A DNA stretch of 17,839 bases, from assembly GCF_938045595.1 (NCBI RefSeq), contig NZ_CALIBB010000059.1, positions 1 through 17,839 of the forward strand. The letters run 5' to 3'. The position numbers and the translations under genes are program-made. Source of the DNA: an uncultured Campylobacter sp. GTDB taxonomy: Bacteria; Campylobacterota; Campylobacteria; Campylobacterales; Campylobacteraceae. Position 1 is the first letter of the stretch. Each line of letters begins with the position of its first letter. Below the pieces are notes generated by a model that was given only the letters and a program-made list of their open reading frames with translations, did no database searches and was not told the DNA's origin. Below, one piece after another: positions 4,565 through 11,735 of this stretch.

Positions 4565-7273
4565 TTAATCGATCGTAGCCTGCTCCTCTTTTTGCTTGTA
4601 ACTTTCGATAAAATCGCCCACGCGCATATCGTCGTAGCCCTCGATGCCTACGCCGCACTCGAAGCCTTTGGCGACTTCCTTGGCGTCGTCTTTGAAGCGC
4701 TTGAGCGAGCTGACGTTGCCCTCGAAAACGATGACGCCCTCTCTGATGACGCGGATCTTCGCGCCGCGAGCGATGAGCCCGTCGGTAACCATGCAGCCCG
4801 CGATCTGCCCGATCTTAGGCACGTTGATGACCTGGCGGATCTCGGCTTGACCCAAGGCCTCCTCGCTGATGATCGGGCTCATAAGACCGCCCAAAAGCGC
4901 CTTGATATCGTCAATGAGATTGTAGATGACGTTGTAGGTCTTAATCTGCGCGCCGCGCTCCTTGGCAAGCTCTTTGATCTCGCCCGTAGGACGGACGTTG
5001 AAGCCCAAGATCACGCAGTTTTCGCTGGCGCTTGCTAAGGCGATGTCGTTTTGCGTGATACCGCCGATGCCGCTGTGGATGATATCGACCTTGACTTCGT
5101 CGTTGCGGAGCTTCTCAAGGCTTGCTTTGATAGCCTCCAGCGAGCCCGCAACGTCAGCTTTGATGATCACGGGTAGGCTTTTTAGCGAGCCTTCGGCGAT
5201 CTTGGCGCTTAGCTCGTCGATGGTGACCTTGGTCGATTTGCTAAGCTCTTTTTGGCGCTGATGCTCGTAAATTTTGCTCGCGTACTCGCGCGCTTCTTTA
5301 TCGCTTGAAACGCCGATCAGCGTCTCGCCCGCGCCCGGAACCTCGCTAAGGCCTATGATGACGCCGCATTCGCCCGGTAAAATTTGCTTTAACGCCCTAC
5401 CCTTATCGTCGCTAAGCGCGCGCACCTTACCATATGCGATGCCCGCTACGACGGTGTCTCCAACGCGTAGAGTGCCGTTTTGCACGATGACAGTAGCAAC
5501 GGCGCCGCGGCCTTTTTGAAGGGAGCTTTCGATGATGGTTGCCTTAGCCTGCTTGCTAGGATCGGCTTTGAGCTCCAAAAGATCGGCTTGCAAAAGCACG
5601 ATCTCTAATAAATTTTCGATCCCGTCGCCTGTTTTTGCGGAGATCGGCACGAACTCGTAGCTGCCGCCCCACTCGGTAGGCATGATATCAAGCTCTGCAA
5701 GCCCAGTTTTTACGAGATCGGGATTGGCATTAGGCTTGTCCATCTTGTTTATCGCGATGATGATCGGCACGTTTGCCGCCTTGGCGTGCGCTATGGCCTC
5801 CTTAGTCTGAGGCTTGACGCCGTCGTCTGCAGCCACTACGATGATTACGATATCGGTAACCTCGGCCCCGCGCGCTCTCATCGAAGTAAAGGCCTCATGG
5901 CCCGGGGTGTCGATGAAGGTGATCTTCCTGCCGTTTTTCTCGACCATATACGCGCCTACGTGCTGCGTGATGCCGCCCGCTTCGCCGCTTGCGACGCGAG
6001 AGTTTCGGATATAATCGAGCAGGCTCGTTTTGCCGTGATCGACGTGTCCCATAATGGTGATGACGGGCGCTCTGGCGATTAAATTTTCTTCGCCTTCGCT
6101 ATCCTCGTAAGCTTTGATGTAGTCAAACTCCTGCGCCTCATCGATGATATTTACCTCGATACCGAACTCGCTTGCTAAAATTTCTATCGCGTCCTCGTCC
6201 AAAAAGTCGTTTTTCGTCGTCATCATTCCAAGCGCAAATAACTTGCCGATGATCTCGCTAGGCTGCTTTTTGATCTTATCGGCGAACTCATAGACGCGGA
6301 TCTCTTTTGGTATATTTACAGAGCTTACGATTTCGCTACCCTGCTCGCGAGGGGCTTTTTTATGCTTTTTGCGACCGCCGCGACTTATGCCACCTTCGCT
6401 GCTAAAAATTTGATTTTGCGAGGCGCGATAAATATTGGGTTGGTTTTTACTTTTGGTGCGGTTTTCGGTTTGGATCGGTTTGACAGTGAAATCGGGCATT
6501 ACCACGACGTCTTCGTCCTCGATGACGATATCCGCCATCTCGTGATCAGGAATGATGTCAATTTTAAGGGCGTCCTCTTTTTTAGCGGCGGGAGCTTTTT
6601 TCTTTTCGATCTTTTTCTTTTTCAAATTTAGTTCGGCATTTGAAAAGATCGCCTCCAAGCTCGCGCTCATCTTTTCGCGCCTAGGCTCGGTCCTATTTTG
6701 TGCCGCCGGGACCTGAACTTCCTTTTTCTTTTTTACGATGACTAAGCCGCGGCGCTTTTGCAGGCTCTCGCTAGCGATGCTATCGCCGCTGTTTATCTGC
6801 ACCGAAGCAGGCTTTGAAGCGGCGTTTTGCTTCTCCTCTTTCTCCTGCGGGGTGGAGGAAATTTCTTCTTTTTGATTTTGAGATTTTTCGGTTTTTATCT
6901 CAGGCTCTTGCGTACGCGCTTTTTCATCGCTAGGCTCTTTGGCGCTCTGCGCTGACTCTTTGGATTCGGAAGCTTTTAAGCTTTCCGCCTTTTTAGGGCT
7001 CTCTTTTTTAGCGGTTTTTTTAGTTTCACTCTGTTTTTTAGCGGGCTTATTCTCGTCTTCTTGCGCTTTTTCGGAGCTTTTCTTTGCGGGCTTTGACTTT
7101 TTCCCCGGCAAAATTCCCGTCTGGATATAATCGTAAATAGCGGCAGCTTCCTCTTCGCTTACTTTATTCGACGCGGTTTTTACCCTCTTAAAGCCCATCT
7201 CCTGCGCTTTTTCGATTATCTCTTTGCTTGCGTATCCAAGCTCGTCCGCGATATCTTTAATCAGAACACCCAT
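4565..7273 (-). CDS. infB: Translation initiation factor IF-2
   Basis: The 902-residue GTPase brings initiator fMet-tRNA to the 30S subunit and promotes subunit joining. An IF2_N module lies at residues 1-52 and a second at about 321-371, joined by a low-complexity linker rich in Lys, Glu and Ser (about 53-200). The G domain has GHVDHGKT (409-416), DTPGHE (455-460), NKMDK (509-513) and SAKTG (545-549). Domains II to IV follow, ending with GIEGYDDMRVGDFIE typical of the fMet-tRNA binding domain. ATG 7273-7271 is preceded by a strong AAGGAGAGGG, which lies inside the end of ylxR; the genes overlap by 17 bases. The gene closes the lpxC-tsaB-thrB-ylxR-infB series and is followed by a hairpin and a 1 kb spacer. 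Confidence 0.98.
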   Translation of the reverse strand: MGVLIKDIADELGYASKEIIEKAQEMGFKRVKTASNKVSEEEAAAIYDYIQTGILPGKKSKPAKKSSEKAQEDENKPAKKQSETKKTAKKESPKKAESLKASESKESAQSAKEPSDEKARTQEPEIKTEKSQNQKEEISSTPQEKEEKQNAASKPASVQINSGDSIASESLQKRRGLVIVKKKKEVQVPAAQNRTEPRREKMSASLEAIFSNAELNLKKKKIEKKKAPAAKKEDALKIDIIPDHEMADIVIEDEDVVVMPDFTVKPIQTENRTKSKNQPNIYRASQNQIFSSEGGISRGGRKKHKKAPREQGSEIVSSVNIPKEIRVYEFADKIKKQPSEIIGKLFALGMMTTKNDFLDEDAIEILASEFGIEVNIIDEAQEFDYIKAYEDSEGEENLIARAPVITIMGHVDHGKTSLLDYIRNSRVASGEAGGITQHVGAYMVEKNGRKITFIDTPGHEAFTSMRARGAEVTDIVIIVVAADDGVKPQTKEAIAHAKAANVPIIIAINKMDKPNANPDLVKTGLAELDIMPTEWGGSYEFVPISAKTGDGIENLLEIVLLQADLLELKADPSKQAKATIIESSLQKGRGAVATVIVQNGTLRVGDTVVAGIAYGKVRALSDDKGRALKQILPGECGVIIGLSEVPGAGETLIGVSSDKEAREYASKIYEHQRQKELSKSTKVTIDELSAKIAEGSLKSLPVIIKADVAGSLEAIKASLEKLRNDEVKVDIIHSGIGGITQNDIALASASENCVILGFNVRPTGEIKELAKERGAQIKTYNVIYNLIDDIKALLGGLMSPIISEEALGQAEIRQVINVPKIGQIAGCMVTDGLIARGAKIRVIREGVIVFEGNVSSLKRFKDDAKEVAKGFECGVGIEGYDDMRVGDFIESYKQKEEQATID

Positions 7274-7484
7274 TTAAAACCCTCTCCTTGATATGTCCCA
7301 AATCTGCGCTAGACGCAAATTTAGATAGATATTTTGAAATTTTCTCTTTTTGATTTATGCAACCGTCGCAAATATAAAATTGTCTGTTTGAGCTTATATT
7401 TTTAAAATTTTGCAAAAAGGCGTGGAGTTCGCGCTTGGCGAAGCGCCCCCTGCAAATAACGCACATCCTAATCGGTTCGCTCAT
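7257..7484 (-). CDS. YlxR/RnpM-family small nucleic-acid-binding protein
   Basis: The 75-residue protein opens MSEPIRMCVICRGRFAKREL, which matches the DUF448/YlxR family signature (RxCxxCR then KxEL). Two CxxC pairs, Cys8/Cys11 and Cys39/Cys42, could bind zinc. YlxR proteins sit next to infB across many bacteria; the Bacillus subtilis member (RnpM) binds and modulates RNase P RNA, so an RNA role is likely here but is inferred. The start at ATG 7484 is forced by an in-frame stop 15 bases upstream, and the ribosome binding site is poor. The gap after thrB is 21 bases, and the 3' end overlaps infB by 17 bases. Confidence 0.85.
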   Translation of the reverse strand: MSEPIRMCVICRGRFAKRELHAFLQNFKNISSNRQFYICDGCINQKEKISKYLSKFASSADLGHIKERVLNGCSD

Positions 7485-7505
7485 GCGATTATATCTTTAT
7501 TTTTC

Positions 7506-8387
7506 TTAGTCAATATTAAAGCCGCCGTTGTCGATCTCTAAAATTTCGACGCGGAAGTTTTTAAAATTTTCGCTAAGGCAGGCTTTAAGCTTTGCGGCGT
7601 CGGATCTATAGGCTAAATTTAAAAAGCTTGAGCCGCTTCCCGAGAGCGAGCTCATAAGCGCGCCGTTATCATAGGCGATCTCGCGCACCCCAAAAAGCTG
7701 CGGAAGCACGCCCATGCGCATCTGTTCGTGCATCTTATCGATACAGGCGTAACGCAAGCTGTCGTAATCGCGCCGCATAAAGCAAGCGGTCAGAAACGCC
7801 GCGTGCGAGAGGTTGCTAACGCAATCTTTGATCGAAAAGCTCTTAGGCAGCCTGCCGCGCGATTCGTTCGTAGGCATCGGCGTATCGGGGATAACGACGA
7901 CCGCTTGCAGATCTTGCGAAATTTCGCATTTTTGCGTGCGAACCGTCTTGCCGTCCACGACGCTGCTGACAAAGCCACCGAGCGTCGCGGGCGCGATATT
8001 ATCAGGGTGGTTTTCATATTCTAGAGCCATGTTTAAAATTTTAGCGCGATCGATCTCAAAACCGCAAATTTTATAAGCGCTTGCGATAGCGCCTACGATC
8101 ACGGCCGAGCTGCTGCCCAGCCCGCGCGAAAACGGGATGTTGTTGTGAAAAGCAAATTTAAAATTTATCTCTTGCCCGCCGCCTAGTTTTCTGTAAATTT
8201 CATTGAAAATATTCAAAAAAGCGTTGCCTTTTTTTAACCACGCTCTGTCGCTACCCTCGCCGCTAAGCGATACGCAAAAAAACTTCTGCTCGGTAATCTC
8301 TACTTCGTTAAATAGCCCTAGGCTAAGGCCGAGCGCGTCGAAACCGGGGCCTAAATTTGCGCTCGTCGCAGGAATCCTTATAATCAA
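7506..8387 (-). CDS. thrB: Homoserine kinase (GHMP family)
   Basis: The 293-residue protein phosphorylates L-homoserine with ATP, the penultimate step of threonine synthesis. It has the GHMP kinase motifs in order: PATSANLGPGFD (6-17), the glycine/serine-rich ATP loop IPFSRGLGSSSA (84-95), and a C-terminal LSGSGSSFLNLAY. The start is a TTG codon (8387-8385) with AGGAG about 6 bases upstream; the N-terminal MIIRIPATSANLGPGFD fits the family start exactly. It begins 8 bases after the tsaB stop, within the lpxC-infB operon. Housing a threonine gene between tRNA t6A modification and translation factors appears to be an inherited Campylobacter arrangement. Confidence 0.95.
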   Translation of the reverse strand: MIIRIPATSANLGPGFDALGLSLGLFNEVEITEQKFFCVSLSGEGSDRAWLKKGNAFLNIFNEIYRKLGGGQEINFKFAFHNNIPFSRGLGSSSAVIVGAIASAYKICGFEIDRAKILNMALEYENHPDNIAPATLGGFVSSVVDGKTVRTQKCEISQDLQAVVVIPDTPMPTNESRGRLPKSFSIKDCVSNLSHAAFLTACFMRRDYDSLRYACIDKMHEQMRMGVLPQLFGVREIAYDNGALMSSLSGSGSSFLNLAYRSDAAKLKACLSENFKNFRVEILEIDNGGFNID

Positions 8388-8395
8388 GCTCTCTC

Positions 8396-8848
8396 CTAAA
8401 CCGCTTCTATGATGTAATTTGGAAGTATATCATCGCTTTTATTTAAAACCGATAAATCCTGCGGTAAAGATAGCGCGGCGGGAGCGCATTTTTTCATTTT
8501 GATTTCTCCGTTCTCATAAACGTAGCTGAAGTTTTTATTCGCCCTGATCGGCCCGAAGCCACTTAGCTCAAAGCCGCTGATCGCGTACAGCGGCACATCA
8601 AGAGCGATGCTAAGCGTGCGCAATATCACGTAGCTTACCTTCATGCCCATGAAGCTGCCTGGAGTATTTGCGTAGATGAGCTCTTTGATTTTATAAGTTT
8701 TTAGAATTTCGCTAAATTTGCAGATCAGAAATTTATCAGCCTTTTCACCTTCAGCGCTCGTAAATTCCGCTATCTTAGCGCCGTTTTCATACACACCGAG
8801 CAGGCACGGAGCGCTAAGAGCGGCAATTAAAATTTGAACTTCTTTGAT
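8396..8848 (-). CDS. tsaB: TsaB-like tRNA threonylcarbamoyladenosine (t6A) protein, apparently with a non-AUG start
   Basis: Homology is clear from IYANTPGSFMGMKVSYVIL and LSIALDVPLYAISGFELSGF, matching the TsaB pattern GPGSFTGLR followed by VSSLEAL. TsaB scaffolds the TsaB-TsaD-TsaE machine that makes t6A37 in tRNAs decoding ANN codons. The first canonical start in frame is GTG 8794, but it would remove the first strand of the fold: the frame upstream reads ILIAALSAPCLLGVYENG, which looks like the true N-terminus. No ATG, GTG or TTG lies between the lpxC stop (8860-8858) and 8794. ATC 8848-8846 has AAGG 7 bases upstream, giving 150 residues; ATT 8833-8831 is an alternative. The protein is much shorter than the roughly 230-residue E. 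coli TsaB. Confidence 0.8.
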   Translation of the reverse strand: MKEVQILIAALSAPCLLGVYENGAKIAEFTSAEGEKADKFLICKFSEILKTYKIKELIYANTPGSFMGMKVSYVILRTLSIALDVPLYAISGFELSGFGPIRANKNFSYVYENGEIKMKKCAPAALSLPQDLSVLNKSDDILPNYIIEAV

Positions 8849-8857
8849 TTTGCAGCC

Positions 8858-9742
8858 TTAAGCAAAGACTTTTTGATATTCGCGCACAACCTCGGCGGTA
8901 AGATCTACTAGCTCGAAATTTTTAGCGTCGGCAAGGACTGCCAAAGTGAGTTTATGATTTAAATCGTGGCTTCCCGCAAACGCCGTATAATCGCCCAAAA
9001 TCGGGGCGCCCACGAGCGCCAAATCGCCGATCGCGTCTAAAATTTTATGGCGGACAAACTCATTTTCAAAGCGCAAACCTTCGGGATTTAAAATTTTGTT
9101 CTCATCGATTACGACGGCGTTTTCTAAGCTGCCGCCTAGAGCTAGCCCCATGGAGCGTAGCGCCTGCACGTCCTTCAAAAACCCAAACGTTCTGGCGCGC
9201 GAAATTTCTTTAAGATAGGCTTTTTTGCTAAATTCAAAAACATGGTGCTGAGTGCCGATGAGAGGATGGCTAAATTTAATCGTATAATCAAATTTAGGGC
9301 TCTTGCTAGGACTTAGCCGTACGAGCTTATCTCCCTCACGAATCTCCACGGCTCGCTTGATGATGAAGGCTTTTTTATTCGCGTCGAGCTCTCTTACTCC
9401 CGCTTCGTCCAAAAGCATACAAAAGCTCGCCGAACTTCCGTCCATCACAGGAATTTCATTAGCATCGACGATAATACGGATATTATCGATACCATAGGCA
9501 TTAATGGCGCTCATTAGATGCTCTATTGTTGATATATAGCCCTTCTCGCTTCCTACGACGGTTGCCATCTGCGTATTTATGACGTTTTTCGGCTCGGCTT
9601 TAAAACTAATGCCAAGATCACTTCTATAAAATACGATTCCACTGCCCGCCTCTAAAGGCTCTAACGTAAGTCTGATAGGCTCACCTTTGTGCAGCCCGAT
9701 GCCGACGTTATGGACTTTCTTAGCTATCGTTGTCTGTCTCAT
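8858..9742 (-). CDS. lpxC: LpxC, UDP-3-O-acyl-N-acetylglucosamine deacetylase
   Basis: This zinc amidase catalyses the committed step of lipid A synthesis in the cytoplasm. Using ATG 9742-9740, the protein is 294 residues and begins MRQTTIAKKVHNVGIGLHKG. Zinc ligands are H75 (STIEHLMSA), H232 and D236 (RHKILDAIGD); the catalytic-base region is H259 (GSHDLNHKL). A longer frame starts at 9772, but that ATG overlaps the TATAAT of the likely promoter, while GAGGA lies 5 bases before 9742, so the shorter start is preferred. The stop TAA is in the same frame as tsaB, which continues immediately afterwards. LpxC heads the operon that runs through infB. Confidence 0.97.
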   Translation of the reverse strand: MRQTTIAKKVHNVGIGLHKGEPIRLTLEPLEAGSGIVFYRSDLGISFKAEPKNVINTQMATVVGSEKGYISTIEHLMSAINAYGIDNIRIIVDANEIPVMDGSSASFCMLLDEAGVRELDANKKAFIIKRAVEIREGDKLVRLSPSKSPKFDYTIKFSHPLIGTQHHVFEFSKKAYLKEISRARTFGFLKDVQALRSMGLALGGSLENAVVIDENKILNPEGLRFENEFVRHKILDAIGDLALVGAPILGDYTAFAGSHDLNHKLTLAVLADAKNFELVDLTAEVVREYQKVFA

Positions 9743-9770
9743 TTCTATCCTCGTTTTCATTAACCCGCGC

Positions 9771-9776
9771 ATTATA
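9771..9776 (-). promoter_or_regulatory. Promoter -10 element (TATAAT) of the lpxC-tsaB-thrB-ylxR-infB operon
   Basis: A perfect TATAAT on the minus strand would start transcription near 9764, about 22 bases before the lpxC ATG at 9742, with GAGGA in the leader. It lies in the 50-base gap after the M23 peptidase gene, so that gene may also read into the operon. Confidence 0.6.
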
Positions 9777-9792
9777 GCGAAAATTTTAAAAT

Positions 9793-11172
9793 TTACTTAC
9801 CTTTTTCTATTACTTTTTTGGACGATTCTAAGACATCGGTAATGTTATCTTTCATCCACTTAGGATCCATCCACTCCTCGGGCCTTACGTCCACGCCCTG
9901 AACTACGATACCAAAATGAAGATGATCTCCGAAAGCAAAGCCGCTTGAGCCTGTCTGTGCTAGAATATCGCCTGGCTTTACGTCGCTGCCGACGCTTAAC
10001 TGCGTCGCCGAGCAGTGTCCGTAGATGCCGTACAATCCAAAGCCGTAGTAAATTCCTAAATTTAATCCGAAAATTCCGTTTTCCTGCGCGAAAACTACCT
10101 TGCCGTAGTTGCTCTCTTTGATATCGGCGTTTGCGACGCTTGCTAGATCGAGCCCCATATGCCATGACTCGCTTACTTGTTCATCGTTCATAAAAAATAT
10201 CCGATGATCGGCAAAGCTTGCTACCGCTGCGCCTTTAGCAAGCGGATAAAAAGGCTTTAGCTCAAATCCATTTATTCTATCCTCGTGCACCGCGCTAGTA
10301 GCAGCGTGCAGATCATCTCCGTTTTTCTTACGCAGAGTTTCGTTTACGAATTTAAATTTCTCCAAATCGCTCATCGAGTTAAAATTCTGCGCATATTGGC
10401 TAGCCAGATCACTTACTTTGCCGTTAATGAAGCCCGGATTTAGCTTGATAGTAGAGACTTTATATTTTTTGTCCTGATAAAAATATTTGATCTGCGAAAT
10501 GCTTTCGTTGCCTGCACGATCGGTGGCGACCGCTTCTGCGCGAAATTCCTCTAAATTTGCAGGCCACGCTACGAGAGACGCATAATAGCCCTCTTTTACA
10601 AAAGGAATTGCTTTAAAAATTTTGCCATAGTTGGTTTTGACATAGACTTCGTTTAGACGCTCGTCTTTTGCCGAAAATACAACTACAGCGCTACCGCCTT
10701 TGGTGATTTTATAGGATTGATTGATGATATTTATGAGGGGCTTTTTGTCATCTATTATTATATTTGCCGTTTTTACGCTCTTATTTCCTTGCGCAAAATT
10801 CCACGAGCTAATGTCGTTTGCAAAAACCTCGAGCTTGTAGTTTTTATCTTTATTAAGCATCAAATTTTTAGGAAATTGCACGGCAAGCTCTAGCGTCGTT
10901 TGCGGAACGTTCAGCTCCTCATTTAGTAGCGGTATCGTGCTGGCTCCGTCGTTTAAATTAACGCGAACGAGCTTAATGCCGGTATCGTCTGAAATTTTAA
11001 TCTTTAAAGGCGAAGTTAAATTCCAATAAATTTCATTTTCCAACGCAATTTGCGGAGGATTTTTTTCAAATTTCGGCGAGGTGAAAATTCTAAAAATTCC
11101 ATAAACCAAAGCGCATATTATAATAAGAAATATTAAAATTTTAAGCTTCGTTCCATTGCCATTTCTACGCAT
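9793..11172 (-). CDS. M23-family peptidoglycan metallopeptidase, membrane-anchored
   Basis: The 459-residue protein has a basic N-terminus and one hydrophobic anchor (about residues 11-29) that would place the rest in the periplasm. Residues about 35-240 are beta-rich with no recognised catalytic motif. The C-terminal M23 (LytM) domain has zinc ligands H338 and D342 (WHMGLD) and the HLH motif at 417-419 (GDHLHFG), with H386 (YGHCS) in the usual catalytic position; all key residues are present. Such enzymes cut peptide crosslinks in peptidoglycan and influence helical cell shape in Campylobacter and Helicobacter. It may correspond to the shape peptidase called Pgp3 in C. jejuni, but I am not certain of that match. 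ATG 11172 has AAAGG about 7 bases upstream. It precedes lpxC by 50 bases. Confidence 0.9.
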   Translation of the reverse strand: MRRNGNGTKLKILIFLIIICALVYGIFRIFTSPKFEKNPPQIALENEIYWNLTSPLKIKISDDTGIKLVRVNLNDGASTIPLLNEELNVPQTTLELAVQFPKNLMLNKDKNYKLEVFANDISSWNFAQGNKSVKTANIIIDDKKPLINIINQSYKITKGGSAVVVFSAKDERLNEVYVKTNYGKIFKAIPFVKEGYYASLVAWPANLEEFRAEAVATDRAGNESISQIKYFYQDKKYKVSTIKLNPGFINGKVSDLASQYAQNFNSMSDLEKFKFVNETLRKKNGDDLHAATSAVHEDRINGFELKPFYPLAKGAAVASFADHRIFFMNDEQVSESWHMGLDLASVANADIKESNYGKVVFAQENGIFGLNLGIYYGFGLYGIYGHCSATQLSVGSDVKPGDILAQTGSSGFAFGDHLHFGIVVQGVDVRPEEWMDPKWMKDNITDVLESSKKVIEKGK

Positions 11173-11203
11173 AAAAGAGCCTTTGATATGATTTTAGAGC
11201 GCG

Positions 11204-11209
11204 ATTTTA
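11204..11209 (-). promoter_or_regulatory. Possible -10 element (TAAAAT) of the M23 peptidase gene
   Basis: The minus-strand TTGTAAAAT would start transcription near 11197, about 25 bases before the ATG at 11172. A second TAAAAT at 11191-11196 is closer. In such AT-rich DNA both could be chance matches. Confidence 0.3.
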
Positions 11210-11660
11210 CAAGCTTAACTTAAATTATCGGTAAAGCGAGGCAAAATTTAACGCAAATGTTTAGCGATTTACGAGGCGATTTAAAATTTTAAATTCTAGC
11301 AATTTTAGAATCTCAAAAATTTATGAGCTTTAAAATTCAGTGGCGCGCTAGATCCTATGCAGTGAAATTCCGCGCGCGACAAAGCGGCGTTTATCGTCTA
11401 TATCGTAATCTTTAAAATTTCAATATTAGAATTTCTTTAAATTATGCTAATTGCTTGCATTGATTTTTTTAGAACTCTTGTACTTAAAATTTTGCCATAC
11501 GAATGGAATTTTAAACTATCTTGATAACTAAAATTCTAAAAAATTCAAAGCAAGATATGCGTTTAAATTTCATCTTAAGCCGAGCGAAATTCCAATTAAA
11601 ATTTAGCTCAAACCGCCTAAAATAGTTTAATTGCCAAATTAGCGCGACAAGAAAAGTCAG
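11210..11660. other. Gene-free AT-rich spacer between the M23 peptidase gene and bamA
   Basis: No open frame of note occurs on either strand. The stretch is more AT-rich than other spacers and full of AAATTT, AAATTC, GAATTT and ATTTTAAA words. It holds no recognisable RNA gene, no repeat array as ordered as those at 1913-2224 or 3628-3697, and no clear promoter apart from those at its right-hand gene boundary. Confidence 0.5.
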
Positions 11661-11728
11661 AATTGCGAGCGTTATTAAATTTTAAGGCGTGCGGTGAAAA
11701 TTCTACACACGCCTTAATGTTCGCAATT
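11661..11728 (-). terminator. Long two-part hairpin downstream of bamA, probable terminator
   Basis: The inner stem is a perfect 10-base-pair inverted repeat, TTAAGGCGTG (11682-11691) with CACGCCTTAA (11708-11717), around a 16-base loop. An outer arm, AATTGCGAGC (11661-11670) with GTTCGCAATT (11719-11728), adds ten pairs including one G-U, with an asymmetric AT bubble between the arms. Read on the minus strand the inner stem starts 19 bases after the bamA stop and is followed by AATTTAATAA, weakly U-rich. Confidence 0.6.
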
Positions 11729-11735
11729 GCCGCGT

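Noticed and set aside
7485..7495. TATAAT immediately before ylxR as a promoter for a leaderless transcript
   Set aside because: Transcription would begin within or after the start codon, and the gene lies 21 bases after thrB in an operon; chance AT match is more likely.
9743..9772. Upstream ATG for lpxC giving a 304-residue protein
   Set aside because: This ATG overlaps the TATAAT of the likely promoter, while the ATG at 9742 has GAGGA at correct spacing and gives the family's usual 294 residues.
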